Counted from the stretch's first letter, positions 1-8,807 are shown. The stretch: DNA of 64,000 nucleotides from Paenarthrobacter sp. JL.01a (GCF_025452095.1 NZ_CP104877.1:4154001-4218000), one strand, 5' to 3'. Notes: generated from the letters alone by a model not told the origin. Translations and numbers: made by a program.

Positions 1-166
1 CTTTTCCGGGCCCGGCGTAAATCGTGACCTTCCCGCGATGGATCCCTGCGATGTCGAAGCAAAGCTCCGCCCTGGACTGCAGGGACAACGCCCAAGCCGC
101 GACCGATTCAGGTGTGTAGGTGTGGATGGCCGCTACTCCCTCGAACGCCGGCTGACAGGACGAAGG
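1..166 (-). CDS. Possible truncated CDS at the left edge, unrecognised
   Basis: An open frame on the minus strand runs off the left end of the window after an in-frame TAA at 167-169. Its translation includes GVAAIHTYTPESVAAWALSL and later DIAGIHRGKVTIYAGPGK, which reads like protein. No ATG or GTG start is visible, only a TTG at 86-88 without a ribosome binding site. It could be the 5' end of a gene with an unusual start, a remnant, or chance. No function is proposed. The rest of the first 204 bases shows nothing else. Confidence 0.2.
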
Positions 167-204
167 TTAAGTAGCGGAAAGCCCCCGATCGTGACGCGGA
201 AGCG

Positions 205-489
205 CTACCGGGCTTGGAGGCGCTGCTTCAACTGCTCGGTGTAGCCCGTGTAGGCGGCGGCAATTTCTTCCAGGTCCACGGTCTGGGGAAAGTCGATGAC
301 AGGCTGGTGTTCGGCCAGGTACGTGGCGGTCTCTTCCACAATCAGCTGCTCATCGAAGCCTGCAAGCCCGGCCTCCGCCAGGAAGTCGGGATTCGTGTGG
401 ACCAGCGATTCCCCGGACTGCCCTTCCGATGCCCATCGCACCAGGTACTCGTTCTGATTCACCAATTCGATGTCGAATGTCTGCTCCAT
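205..489 (-). CDS. Small acidic hypothetical protein
   Basis: A 94-residue protein starting MEQTFDIELVNQNEYLVRW. It is acidic, with no membrane segment or signal peptide and no recognised catalytic motif. The pattern of a beta strand pair (DIELVNQNEYLVRW) followed by helices fits a small soluble globular protein, but I do not recognise the family. The ATG is weakly supported because no clear purine-rich ribosome binding site precedes it. It lies on the same strand as the next small gene but is separated from it by a strong hairpin at 541-578, so it is probably transcribed on its own. Confidence 0.55.
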   Translation of the reverse strand: MEQTFDIELVNQNEYLVRWASEGQSGESLVHTNPDFLAEAGLAGFDEQLIVEETATYLAEHQPVIDFPQTVDLEEIAAAYTGYTEQLKQRLQAR

Positions 490-540
490 GGAAGCAGCCT
501 ACGCCGTCGGGCAGCAGGGCCTGAACCTCGCCTGAGGCAA

Positions 541-578
541 GAAACGCACGACGGCGATAGCCCGCCGTCGTGCGTTTC
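541..578 (-). terminator. Strong hairpin terminator
   Basis: A perfect 16-bp inverted repeat (GAAACGCACGACGGCG and its complement) with a six-base loop lies just beyond the stop codon of the DUF6458-like gene. It contains the ACGACGGC stem also seen in hairpins at 6700 and 22993. Confidence 0.75.
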
Positions 579-596
579 CTCCGTAGCTTGCGGCTG

Positions 597-827
597 CTAG
601 ATTTCCGGGCGCCGCTCCACAACGGTGTGTGGATCACCGCGCCGCTCGACTACTGTGCGGCGGGTCCTGTTGGACATGGCAATCGAAATGATGAGGCCGA
701 TGATGCCGACCGCGATCAGGATGTAGCCAACCAGGACCTGGTCTAGGAAGGGGATGATTCCCGGGGCGAGCGCGAACGCCAGAATAGCTCCGATGGCAAT
801 CAGGGCAATGGAAGAACCGATTCTCAT
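597..827 (-). CDS. Small two-helix membrane protein, DUF6458-like
   Basis: A 76-residue protein starting MRIGSSIALIAIGAILAFAL. It has two hydrophobic segments (about residues 4-24 and 31-50) separated by a short PFLDQ turn, followed by a charged tail with RRTVVERR repeated (TVVERRGD, TVVERRPE). This matches the small DUF6458-type membrane proteins common in Actinobacteria, whose function is not known. The start was chosen because GAGGAG sits at the right distance before this ATG. An upstream ATG would add 19 polar residues without a ribosome binding site. The hairpin at 541-578 ends the transcript. Confidence 0.8.
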   Translation of the reverse strand: MRIGSSIALIAIGAILAFALAPGIIPFLDQVLVGYILIAVGIIGLIISIAMSNRTRRTVVERRGDPHTVVERRPEI

Positions 828-946
828 AACGTGCTCCTCATGTTTGTCCGGCGCATGGTCAGGGGCAGCGCCGGTGCGTGTCATCAGGATACTTACGATT
901 TACCTTGCCCGCCAGCCGCCAGGCCGCAGCAGTTAGTGGCGGTACG

Positions 947-1843
947 TCAGTGGCCGTACCGCTCGGCCACCCGGCCGATGGCATCCTCAGGAGTGGGCAC
1001 TGTCCCGAACACCTGCTCCTGCCGGGAAGTGTCCGCTACGTACTTCCCCGTCTCGAACCACGCCACCATGCTGGCCATGTCCGACACCAGCGGCAGGACC
1101 TTGGCGGTCGCCTTGCCGAGCCCTGTAATTGCGCCAGTGGGCACGGACATGACTTTTACCGGCTTGCCGGCCCGCCTGCCCGCAAGCTCTGCGGCTTCCT
1201 GCATGCTCACGGGCCGCGTCCAGCCGATGTCGATGCGCTCACCATCAACGATGTCGGCGTCGATGGCGGCCGCCAGGTAAGCGGCGAGGTCGCTCGCCAA
1301 AACGAACGTCAGCCCGGCCTTCTTGGAGCCAAGCCACACAAAACGGCCCTTCGCGAAGGGATCGCCGCCCATGCCTACGGCCTGGTCAAAGAAGGCACCC
1401 GGCCGCAGCGCGACGAACGGAACCCCGAGCTCCTCGAACTTGTCTTCAGCCAGCTTTTTATTCCAAAAGTGCGGGATCTGGGGTGTCTGGTCGCACGTGA
1501 GGATACTGATCAGCACAAATCGTGGGACGGCGGCATACTTGGCTGCGACGGCCAGGTTGCTGTTTCCGTAGCTGTCGATGAGCTTGGCGTTCCTGTCATT
1601 CCTTGTGTAGCCGGCCGCCGTCGAAATTGCTCCGGAAACACCCGTCATGGCCTTGATCAGCGAGGCCGTGTCCAGCATGTCTCCGCGGGCGATTTCCACG
1701 CCTTTGGCCTCAAGCTTGGCGGCTTTCGATCCAGGACGCACCAACGCCCGGACCTTCTTGCCGCGTTTCAGGAGCTCATCCACCACTTGGCCACCCAGGA
1801 ATCCGGTAGCGCCAACGACAAGGACAGGCAGATCTTCGGCCAC
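947..1843 (-). CDS. NAD(P)-binding NmrA/SDR-like oxidoreductase
   Basis: A 298-residue protein with an N-terminal Rossmann fold, VLVVGATGFLGGQVVDELL (GATGFLG is the glycine-rich nucleotide loop). The next stretch, KVRALVRPGSKAAKL, is where such proteins select NADP(H) through basic residues. GDMLDTASL and the following AISTAAGYT fit the extended/atypical short-chain dehydrogenase layout (NmrA, isoflavone reductase-like). No canonical YxxxK catalytic pair is obvious, so it may be a sensor or an atypical reductase. The substrate is unknown. It is transcribed away from the GH15 gene, and the short 1844-1978 gap holds both promoters. Confidence 0.8.
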   Translation of the reverse strand: MAEDLPVLVVGATGFLGGQVVDELLKRGKKVRALVRPGSKAAKLEAKGVEIARGDMLDTASLIKAMTGVSGAISTAAGYTRNDRNAKLIDSYGNSNLAVAAKYAAVPRFVLISILTCDQTPQIPHFWNKKLAEDKFEELGVPFVALRPGAFFDQAVGMGGDPFAKGRFVWLGSKKAGLTFVLASDLAAYLAAAIDADIVDGERIDIGWTRPVSMQEAAELAGRRAGKPVKVMSVPTGAITGLGKATAKVLPLVSDMASMVAWFETGKYVADTSRQEQVFGTVPTPEDAIGRVAERYGH

Positions 1844-1978
1844 AACATCTCCTCCGGGTTTGTTCCTACGTCAGTGGTAGCACGCACCCTGAAAGGAGAC
1901 CAGACCCAAGACGCCCGGCCGAGTGCCGCCGTCGAGCCTGTCCCGCAGCTGCCAGCGACGCAGACTAGGATCTGTCCC

Positions 1979-3829
1979 ATGGCGAGGATCGAGGACTACG
2001 CAATCATCGGGGATTTGAACACAGCGGCCCTGGTAGGACAAAGCGGGTCCATTGACTGGATGTGCCTCCCGCGGTTCGACTCGCCCGCCTGCTTCGCGGC
2101 GTTGCTGGACAAGCCCGAGGCGGGACGGTGGCTGTTGGCACCTGCCGGGACTCCCGACGGCGGCACCTGCACCCGCCGCCAGTACCGGGGCGACACCCTC
2201 ATCCTTGAGACAGTGTGGGAAGTGGCGGGCGGTTCGGTGAGGGTGATCGACTTCATGCCGGTCCGCGACGACGCCGTGGACCTGGTGCGGATCGTCGAGG
2301 GCGTGTCCGGCGAGGTGGACATGCATATGGAGCTGGTCCTGCGCTTCGACTACGGCAGCGTCATTCCCTGGGTGCGTCACAGCAAGCACGGCATCAGCGC
2401 GGTGGCAGGTCCTGATTCGGCGTACGTCACTACCCATGCCCCGCTTGTTGGGCGCGACAACCGGACCTACAGCGATTTCACAGTCCGCGCCGGAGACAAG
2501 GTCCCCTTTGTCCTTCGCTGGGCTCCGAGCCATGAACGCGAGCCCCGCAGGATCGATCCCCTTCGGGCGCTCAATGCGACGGAGTCGTACTGGCTGGAGT
2601 GGATCGGCCGGAGCAAGATAGTGGGCAAGTACAAGGAGCCGGTAGAGAGATCACTCATCACCCTCAAAGCGCTCACTTACGAACCCACCGGCGGCATCGT
2701 GGCCGCCGCCACCACGTCCCTGCCCGAGCAGATCGGCGGACCACGGAACTGGGATTACCGGTTCTGCTGGCTGCGGGATGCGACACTGACGCTGCAGTCG
2801 CTTCTCGCCGCCGGATACACGGAAGAGGCATCCGCTTGGCGGGATTGGCTGCTGAGGGCCATCGCCGGGGACCCGTCCCAGCTTCAGATCGTGTACGGAC
2901 TCGACGGCGCCCGGAGGCTTCCGGAGGCCGACATACCGTGGCTGTCCGGTTACGAAGGGTCAGCACCCGTCCGCACCGGGAATGCGGCGGCTCCGCAGCT
3001 GCAGCTGGACGTCTGGGGCGAAGTCCTGGACGGGCTCTCGCTGACCCGGGCAGCGTCCGCTGACGGGACCGTGGACAATTCCTGGGACATCCAGGTGGCG
3101 TTGATGGAGTACCTTGAAGGGGCCTGGGACCAGCCAGACAACGGACTGTGGGAGATGCGCGGGCCGCGCCAGCACTTTACCCATTCCAAGGTCATGGCCT
3201 GGGTCGCCGCGGACCGCATGGTCAAGGCAGTGAGGACCTCCGGACTGCCCGGCCCGCATGACCGTTGGGCGGCACTCCGCAGCGAAATCCATAACGACGT
3301 CATGACCAAGGGCTTCGATGAGGACCTCAACAGCTTCGTTCAGTCCTACGGCAGCAAGGAACTGGACGCGAGCCTGCTGCTGGTGCCCCGCGTGGGCTTC
3401 CTGCCCCACCGGCATCCGCGCGTTGCCGGGACGGTGGATGCCATTCAAAGGGGACTCACGGAGGACGGCCTGGTTCTCAGATACCGGACCCAATCCGGCC
3501 ACGACGGCCTGCCCGGGAACGAAGGGGTATTCCTGGCGTGTTCATTCTGGCTGGTGGATGCGCTGCTGGGTATCGGCCGAAGCGATGAAGCCACAGAACT
3601 CTTCGAGCGGCTGCTAAGCCTGCGAAATGACGTGGGTCTTCTCAGTGAAGAATGGGATCCCCGCGCCCGAAGGCAGCTCGGCAACACCCCTCAGGCGTTC
3701 AGCCATTTCCCACTGATCCACAGCGCCTTGCAACTGCATCACGGGGAGGCACACAAGAGCGACACCCCCTTCGGCAGCGCCGGGCGCTCCAGCGGCTCTA
3801 CGCTTCGGAATGATCCCCGTCTTCAGTAG
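1979..3829 (+). CDS. Glycoside hydrolase family 15 protein (glucoamylase/trehalase-like)
   Basis: A 616-residue cytoplasmic enzyme starting MARIEDYAIIGDLNTAALVG. Recognisable GH15 features are the N-terminal SIDWMCLPRFDSPACFAALLD block, the (alpha/alpha)6 core beginning near ALTYEPTGGIVAAATTSLPE with NWDYRFCWLRDA, and the C-terminal LLSEEWDP...GNTPQAFSHFP block that carries a catalytic glutamate. In Actinobacteria this family contains alpha,alpha-trehalases and glucoamylase-like enzymes, so trehalose or maltodextrin breakdown is likely. The frame is open much further upstream, but that part runs antisense to the NmrA-like gene and has no GH15 similarity, so the internal ATG was chosen. The 3' end overlaps a small gene on the other strand. 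Confidence 0.9.
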   Translation: MARIEDYAIIGDLNTAALVGQSGSIDWMCLPRFDSPACFAALLDKPEAGRWLLAPAGTPDGGTCTRRQYRGDTLILETVWEVAGGSVRVIDFMPVRDDAVDLVRIVEGVSGEVDMHMELVLRFDYGSVIPWVRHSKHGISAVAGPDSAYVTTHAPLVGRDNRTYSDFTVRAGDKVPFVLRWAPSHEREPRRIDPLRALNATESYWLEWIGRSKIVGKYKEPVERSLITLKALTYEPTGGIVAAATTSLPEQIGGPRNWDYRFCWLRDATLTLQSLLAAGYTEEASAWRDWLLRAIAGDPSQLQIVYGLDGARRLPEADIPWLSGYEGSAPVRTGNAAAPQLQLDVWGEVLDGLSLTRAASADGTVDNSWDIQVALMEYLEGAWDQPDNGLWEMRGPRQHFTHSKVMAWVAADRMVKAVRTSGLPGPHDRWAALRSEIHNDVMTKGFDEDLNSFVQSYGSKELDASLLLVPRVGFLPHRHPRVAGTVDAIQRGLTEDGLVLRYRTQSGHDGLPGNEGVFLACSFWLVDALLGIGRSDEATELFERLLSLRNDVGLLSEEWDPRARRQLGNTPQAFSHFPLIHSALQLHHGEAHKSDTPFGSAGRSSGSTLRNDPRLQ

Positions 3830-3992
3830 CCTCACCCTTGTGGCGGGATTCCTCCAGATGAATGTCCAGCTTGCGTTCGGCTTCGCGCCTGCGTTGCCCG
3901 ACGGTCCGCATCTGTTGGGTCGTTGGTGCTCCCGCATCCTCTGACGCAACGCCTGCCGGCTCAGCGGGCTGGTGCTTCTCTTGTTCGCCCAT
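3798..3992 (-). CDS. Small charged hypothetical protein
   Basis: A 64-residue, highly charged protein starting MGEQEKHQPAEPAGVASEDAG with a predicted helical RRREAERKLDIHLEESRHK stretch. It has no hydrophobic segment, and no domain is recognised. Its last 32 bases overlap the tail of the GH15 gene on the opposite strand, and its start overlaps the end of the next small minus-strand gene. Codon use is coding-like. No strong ribosome binding site is seen, so translation may depend on the upstream gene. Confidence 0.45.
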   Translation of the reverse strand: MGEQEKHQPAEPAGVASEDAGAPTTQQMRTVGQRRREAERKLDIHLEESRHKGEATEDGDHSEA

Positions 3993-4140
3993 ACGATGAT
4001 CGTCCCATCGTCACTGCGTTTGCGATAGCGGCAATTGCTTCGCGGGCCGCGGTTCCAGTCACCGCGTGCGGGTTGACGTCGGCGCGTTCCTTGCGAACCT
4101 CTTCCTCCACCTCGACGTCGTCCAGCCAAGCGGACCGCAT
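3961..4140 (-). CDS. Possible small hypothetical protein
   Basis: A 59-residue frame starting MRSAWLDDVEVEEEVRKERA, then PHAVTGTAAREAIAAIANAV, with mostly G/C third positions in its first two thirds. This looks like a short helical soluble protein, and no family is recognised. The start is uncertain because no ribosome binding site is clear and the frame stays open upstream. It overlaps the next small gene by 32 bases in another frame. Confidence 0.35.
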   Translation of the reverse strand: MRSAWLDDVEVEEEVRKERADVNPHAVTGTAAREAIAAIANAVTMGRSSYGRTREAPAR

Positions 4141-4379
4141 CACCAGGCATGGTTTCCAGTCGCTTATACGGGGAAGCTTCAACCCGTCAGCTTTAAGGAT
4201 TTCTTTTCGGAAATTCCCAGGTATGGCTGAAGGCCGTCCCAGCCGCTTTCCGAGCCGTTTCCCAGGATTCTTGGAGGTGCAGCCGTTGAACGTTCGGAAA
4301 GCTTGGGTGAGCGACCCACGCCGGGTAGCGTGAGCGGCAGACGAGTAGCCCCGCGCGAACGAATCCAAGGAGCTGGCCC

Positions 4380-5780
4380 ATGAGCAGAGCCCACCGCACG
4401 ACCCACCACGAGCCGGACACCGCCGTCGAACTCAATCCTTTGTTCAGCAGGCCTGGAGAGTCCACCATCTTTCCCCGCTTCACCCTGCCCGAGGGCGAAT
4501 CCCTGCCGGCCACCGCCTACCAGGTTGTCCACGACGAAGCGATGTTGGACGGCAATTCCCGGCTGAACCTGGCAACGTTCGTGGGGACGTGGATGGAAAC
4601 CGAAGCGTCCGCCCTGTACGCGGAAACGTTCGACAAGAACATGATCGACAAGGACGAATACCCCCAAACGGCACTCATCGAGACACGGTGCTGGCGAATG
4701 CTCGCTGACCTGTGGAACGCGCCGGATCCTTCGAAAAGCATCGGCACGTCCACCATCGGATCCTCGGAAGCATGCATGCTGGGCGGCTTGGCCCTGAAAC
4801 GCCGCTGGCAACACGCACGCCGCGCAGCAGGCAAGCCAACGGACAAACCCAATCTCGTGCTCAGCTCCGCAGTCCAGGTGTGCTGGGAAAAATTCTGCAA
4901 TTACTGGGAAGTCGAACCCCGTTTTGTTCCGGTGTCCAACGAACATCCCACGCTGGACGGTCACGACCTGGACCAGTACGTCGACGAGAACACCATCGGC
5001 GTCGTCGCCATCCTGGGCGTCACCTACACAGGGTTCTATGAGCCTGTAAAGCTCATCTCGGAAGCGTTGGACGACATCCAGGCGCGCCGCGGCCTGGACA
5101 TCCCCATCCACGTCGATGGGGCGTCCGGCGCCATGGTGGCACCGTTCCTGCAGCCCGAAATGGTGTGGGATTTCAGGCTTCCCCGCGTAGCGTCGATCAA
5201 CACCTCCGGCCACAAATACGGCTTGGTGTACCCGGGCCTGGGCTGGGTGGTGTGGCGTGATGCGGAGGCCCTCCCGGAGGACCTGATTTTCCATGTCAGC
5301 TACCTGGGCGGAGACATGCCCACCTTCGCCCTGAACTTTTCCCGGCCGGGCGCACAGGTTCTCCTGCAGTACTACCTGTTCCTGCGGCTCGGCTTTGCCG
5401 GGTACAGGTCCGTCCAGGCCACGTCCCGCGACGTGGCGCTCTACCTCTCCAGCGAAATCGGGGCCATGGACGCCTTCACCCTGTGGAGCGACGGCTCGGA
5501 CATCCCCGTATTCGCCTGGCAGCTCACCGAGGGTTACACAGAGCATTGGAACCTCCACCACCTGTCCGAACGCTTGCGCATGAACGGGTGGTTGGTGCCG
5601 GCCTACCCCTTGCCGGATGGATTGAGCGAGGTGACAGTCCAGAGGATCGTCGTCAGGAACGGTTTCACCCGCGACCTCGCATCCAGCTTCCTGGCCGACC
5701 TCACCAAAGCCGTGGGCTACCTGGACAGTCTCACCTCGCCCATGCCCACCGACAAACAGCCTGAGGGCTTCCACCACTGA
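4380..5780 (+). CDS. gadB: Glutamate decarboxylase (PLP-dependent)
   Basis: A 466-residue group II PLP decarboxylase that converts glutamate to 4-aminobutyrate and CO2, consuming a cytoplasmic proton. Seen directly: NLATFVGTWME near the N terminus, GTSTIGSSEACMLGGLALK (cofactor phosphate binding), HVDGASGAMVAPF (aspartate facing the pyridine nitrogen) and the SGHKYG motif with the PLP lysine at residue 279. Length matches the usual 460-470. AAGGAGC precedes the ATG at good distance. No glutamate/GABA antiporter lies beside it, so it may serve GABA-shunt metabolism or acid tolerance with a transporter encoded elsewhere. The amidotransferase follows 32 bases later and may be cotranscribed. Confidence 0.95.
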   Translation: MSRAHRTTHHEPDTAVELNPLFSRPGESTIFPRFTLPEGESLPATAYQVVHDEAMLDGNSRLNLATFVGTWMETEASALYAETFDKNMIDKDEYPQTALIETRCWRMLADLWNAPDPSKSIGTSTIGSSEACMLGGLALKRRWQHARRAAGKPTDKPNLVLSSAVQVCWEKFCNYWEVEPRFVPVSNEHPTLDGHDLDQYVDENTIGVVAILGVTYTGFYEPVKLISEALDDIQARRGLDIPIHVDGASGAMVAPFLQPEMVWDFRLPRVASINTSGHKYGLVYPGLGWVVWRDAEALPEDLIFHVSYLGGDMPTFALNFSRPGAQVLLQYYLFLRLGFAGYRSVQATSRDVALYLSSEIGAMDAFTLWSDGSDIPVFAWQLTEGYTEHWNLHHLSERLRMNGWLVPAYPLPDGLSEVTVQRIVVRNGFTRDLASSFLADLTKAVGYLDSLTSPMPTDKQPEGFHH

Positions 5781-5812
5781 TTCACCTCTGACTCTTGCGA
5801 CAGGAGGCCGCA

Positions 5813-6670
5813 ATGTGCCGACTCTTCGGGCTGCATGCCGGTGCCGAACCAGTGCGGGCAACGTTCTGGTTGTTGAACGCGCCGGACAGCCTCTCGGTCC
5901 AGAGCCGGCGGGAACCTGATGGTGCAGGGATAGGGACTTTCGATGCCGCGGGGAATCCTCATGTGGCCAAGCAACCGCTGGCCGCATGGGAAGACCACGC
6001 CTTCGCCCGCGAGGCCCGCGACCTGAAAAGCACCACCTTCCTGGCGCACGTCCGTTACGCCAGCACCGGGGCCCTCACCATGGTCAACACGCACCCCTTC
6101 GAGCAGGACGGCCGGCTATTCGCCCACAACGGGGTGCTCCGGGGCCTGGAAAAGCTTGATGCGCAGCTGGTTGAGCGCGGGGCCATGGACCTGGTGCGGG
6201 GCCAGTCGGACAGCGAGCGTCTTTTTGCGCTGATCACGGCGGAGACCCGGGCCGCAGGTGGGGATGTCCGCGCCGGAATATTGGGGGCCGTCAGTTGGAT
6301 CGCCGACGAACTGCCGGTGTTCAGCCTCAATTTCATCCTGACGACAGCCACCGACATGTGGGCTCTCAGGTACCCAGCCACTCACGATCTGTTCATGCTG
6401 GAACGGCGCCCCGCCCAAGCCAGTCCGCTCGATGCGCGAAGTGAACGGATCCGCTCCCGCAGCGCCGAGCTCTCCCAGTCCGCGCATGTCCTCTTTGCCA
6501 CCGAACCCATGGACGACAACCCGGGCTGGCGACCCCTGGCGTCCGGCGAATTGGTGCATGTCGGACCGGATCTGGAGGTCACGTCCCGCGTCGCTTTCCC
6601 CGATCCACCGGCCCATCCCCTCACCCTCGCCGGCCTCGAACCAGCGGCGGCGGCTTCGCAGGCGCCGTAA
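5813..6670 (+). CDS. Class II glutamine amidotransferase
   Basis: A 285-residue protein with an N-terminal-nucleophile glutaminase fold. It begins MCRLFGLHAG, so Cys2 becomes the catalytic nucleophile once the initiator Met is removed. This decides the start over an ATG 18 bases upstream, and AGGAGG lies at the right distance. Further motifs are REPDGAGIGTF, HVRYASTGAL, NTHPF and FAHNGVLRGL, as in the YafJ/EgtC-type family. The protein stands alone with no synthase domain, and its acceptor substrate is unknown. It follows glutamate decarboxylase closely on the same strand, so a link through glutamine/glutamate is possible but unproven. Confidence 0.9.
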   Translation: MCRLFGLHAGAEPVRATFWLLNAPDSLSVQSRREPDGAGIGTFDAAGNPHVAKQPLAAWEDHAFAREARDLKSTTFLAHVRYASTGALTMVNTHPFEQDGRLFAHNGVLRGLEKLDAQLVERGAMDLVRGQSDSERLFALITAETRAAGGDVRAGILGAVSWIADELPVFSLNFILTTATDMWALRYPATHDLFMLERRPAQASPLDARSERIRSRSAELSQSAHVLFATEPMDDNPGWRPLASGELVHVGPDLEVTSRVAFPDPPAHPLTLAGLEPAAAASQAP

Positions 6671-6699
6671 GTCTCCGCGCCTCTGGCGAGCAACGCACG

Positions 6700-6717
6700 A
6701 CGGCGGCCTGCCGCCGT
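6700..6717 (+). terminator. Short GC-rich hairpin
   Basis: ACGGCGGC and GCCGCCGT pair around a two-base loop 30 bases after the amidotransferase stop, inside a longer imperfect stem beginning near 6691. It probably ends the gad-amidotransferase transcript. Confidence 0.5.
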
Positions 6718-6731
6718 TGGGGGGCCGCCGC

Positions 6732-6760
6732 TTGTCCACATAGGTTGGTTTGTCCACATA
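6732..6760 (+). repeat. Two TTGTCCACATA direct repeats (DnaA-box-like)
   Basis: TTGTCCACATA occurs at 6732-6742 and again at 6750-6760, 18 bases apart. The first nine bases equal the high-GC actinomycete form of the DnaA box. The pair lies before the DUF222/HNH gene. It is not an origin by itself. Confidence 0.55.
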
Positions 6761-6875
6761 CGGTGGGCGGGGGCTTCTGGGGTTTTTGCTGCGGTGACAG
6801 GCTTGATCCATGGATGGGGTTGCGCGGCTTGGTGGACTTGGGACGACGTCTCCGGATCCAGGAGGAGCGCCGTCG

Positions 6876-8690
6876 ATGAGGCAGCTTCAGGAACCTAAGA
6901 CGGCTTCCCCCATTCCGCTCGCGCCCGACCATGACTCTGCGGGCTTCCTGCCTGCGGATTTTCCACTATGTGCTCGTGTTCTGCCCCGGCTTGGTGACGG
7001 GGATGCCAGCAGCGTGACACCCGGCGGGTCTGCCTTGGATTCGGTCTCTTTCCTTGATGATGCGTCGGAGGCGTTGGCCGGTCTGCGTGGTTCTGCTGCG
7101 GCGGATGCGCTGTTGTTTGGGTTTGTGGAGGCGGCGGATTTCGCCGGCAGGGTCGAGGACCTGGCCCGGACGCTGGATTACGTGCAGATCGTTGCGGCCC
7201 AAGCCGTGGAACGGACCCGGAACCAGGAACAACAGGCGCAACGATCACTGGCACAGCCCCGGAAGGTCTCGGCGGCGGCCGCGCCGGAAAAGACCGGAAT
7301 CCCGTGGCTGACCGGTTGGGCCGAACCCGCCGAACGCGCCACGGATTCCGCGACAGAATCGGCCACCGCCCCCGGGCGGGGTGCCGTGGTCGGAACAGGA
7401 TCCGGATTGGGTGCAGGTGCAGGCCTTGCGGCGGGCGTGGGTGCTGGTGCTGGCGCTAGTGCGGGCAGTGTTCTTGATGACGGGTACCGGAACGCGGCGG
7501 AGTTCCTTCGGGCACGGTTGCGGATCGGCATCGGCGAAGCCCGGCGCAGGCTCGCTCTCTCAGCAGATGCCCTGCCCGGGACCGGAATGACCGGCCAACA
7601 GGTCCCCGCCCGGCGCGAACACCTCGCCCAAGCCCTCGCCTTAGCCCAGATACCCTCCCGGTCCGCCACGATCATCGCCACCGCCCTGGAGAAGATCCAA
7701 CACCTCACCGACCAGGACACCATCACCCGGATGGAACAGGCCCTGACCCGCACAGCCACCCAATCCGACCCCGACTTCGTCACCACCATGACCCGACGCT
7801 GGACCGATCGCATCGACCAAGACGGCCCCGAACCCTCCGAAGAAGCCCTCCGCCACACCCAAGGCGCATTCCTGCGACGCCGACGCCGCTACGGACTCCA
7901 CCACCTCGAAATCTTCGCCACCGCCGAACAATACGAAACCCTCACCACCGCCATGAACACCGCCACCAACCCCCGACTCACCACCACAGGGGCCGACACC
8001 ACAGAACCCGGCACCAGCACCGGCACAGCAGACCCAGACACTGCCCCCGAAGCCAACCACGGTCCGGTACTGGACCGGCGCTCCCGGGCCCAGAAACTCC
8101 TCGACGGACTCGTCGGAGCCTGCGCCGTGGCCATGACCACCGGAAAACTACCCACCAACGGCGGACTCCGACCCCAACTCACCGTCACCATCGACCACCG
8201 CGACCTCCTCAACACCATCGAGCGCTACAACCACACCGGCTCACCAAGCAACCCCGGCATCAGCACCGGGACAGCGACGTTCACCGGCCCCCTGCACCCA
8301 AACACCATCCGCAAAATCGCCTGCGACGCCGACATCATCCCCGTCCTGCTCGGCACCGACTCCCAAATCCTCGACATCGGCCGCGCCACCCGCCTCTTCC
8401 CACCCCACATCCGCAAAGCCATCACCGCCCGCGACCAAGGCTGCGCCTTCCCCGACTGCACCATGCCCGCACCCTGGTGCGAAACCCACCACATCACCTA
8501 CTGGTCACACGGCGGCACCACAGGAACAGAAAACGGCACCCTCCTCTGCTCCCACCACCACCACCTCATCCACAAAGAACAATGGCGCATCACCATCGAC
8601 ACCGGCACACCCCGGTTCATCCCCCCACCCCACATCGACCCCCACCAAACACCCCGCCGCAACCACCACCACACACCACAACGAACATAA
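6876..8690 (+). CDS. DUF222 / HNH endonuclease domain protein (13E12-type)
   Basis: A 604-residue protein. The N-terminal two thirds is the helical DUF222 domain of the 13E12 family. The C terminus carries an HNH nuclease fold: CAFPDC, then CETHHITYWSHGG, then GTLLCSHHHHLIH, giving metal-binding Cys/His and the HNH histidine. Such genes are multicopy in Actinobacteria and may behave as homing-type elements, but their role is not known. The start was placed at the ATG preceded by AGGAGGAG. A longer frame from 6810 has no binding site. Between about 7380 and 7470 it encodes a Gly/Ala-rich low-complexity insert, and from about 7640 on the codons end almost only in C, unlike the neighbours. Confidence 0.85.
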   Translation: MRQLQEPKTASPIPLAPDHDSAGFLPADFPLCARVLPRLGDGDASSVTPGGSALDSVSFLDDASEALAGLRGSAAADALLFGFVEAADFAGRVEDLARTLDYVQIVAAQAVERTRNQEQQAQRSLAQPRKVSAAAAPEKTGIPWLTGWAEPAERATDSATESATAPGRGAVVGTGSGLGAGAGLAAGVGAGAGASAGSVLDDGYRNAAEFLRARLRIGIGEARRRLALSADALPGTGMTGQQVPARREHLAQALALAQIPSRSATIIATALEKIQHLTDQDTITRMEQALTRTATQSDPDFVTTMTRRWTDRIDQDGPEPSEEALRHTQGAFLRRRRRYGLHHLEIFATAEQYETLTTAMNTATNPRLTTTGADTTEPGTSTGTADPDTAPEANHGPVLDRRSRAQKLLDGLVGACAVAMTTGKLPTNGGLRPQLTVTIDHRDLLNTIERYNHTGSPSNPGISTGTATFTGPLHPNTIRKIACDADIIPVLLGTDSQILDIGRATRLFPPHIRKAITARDQGCAFPDCTMPAPWCETHHITYWSHGGTTGTENGTLLCSHHHHLIHKEQWRITIDTGTPRFIPPPHIDPHQTPRRNHHHTPQRT

Positions 8691-8807
8691 ACAAGAGCAG
8701 GAACAGGCATCAGCGCACGGCCGGATCATGCGGTACGACGAGCCGGGCAGGGGCGCAGGCAGCATGGAGCGCCCAAATAGACAATGCGCCGGATCAACGC
8801 GCCAGAA

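Noticed and set aside
38..244. 68-codon frame at the left edge, plus strand
   Set aside because: It is rich in Arg and Cys, overlaps the end of the small minus-strand gene, and has no start signal.
878..1978. Long N-terminal extension in frame with the GH15 gene
   Set aside because: It runs antisense to the NmrA-like gene, has no GH15 similarity, and a proper start lies at 1979.
4179..5987. 602-codon open frame opposite glutamate decarboxylase
   Set aside because: It is an antisense frame caused by high GC, with no motif or binding site. The plus strand encodes a clear enzyme.
6732..6760. Replication origin
   Set aside because: Only two DnaA-box-like words, no AT-rich unwinding region, and no dnaA or dnaN nearby.
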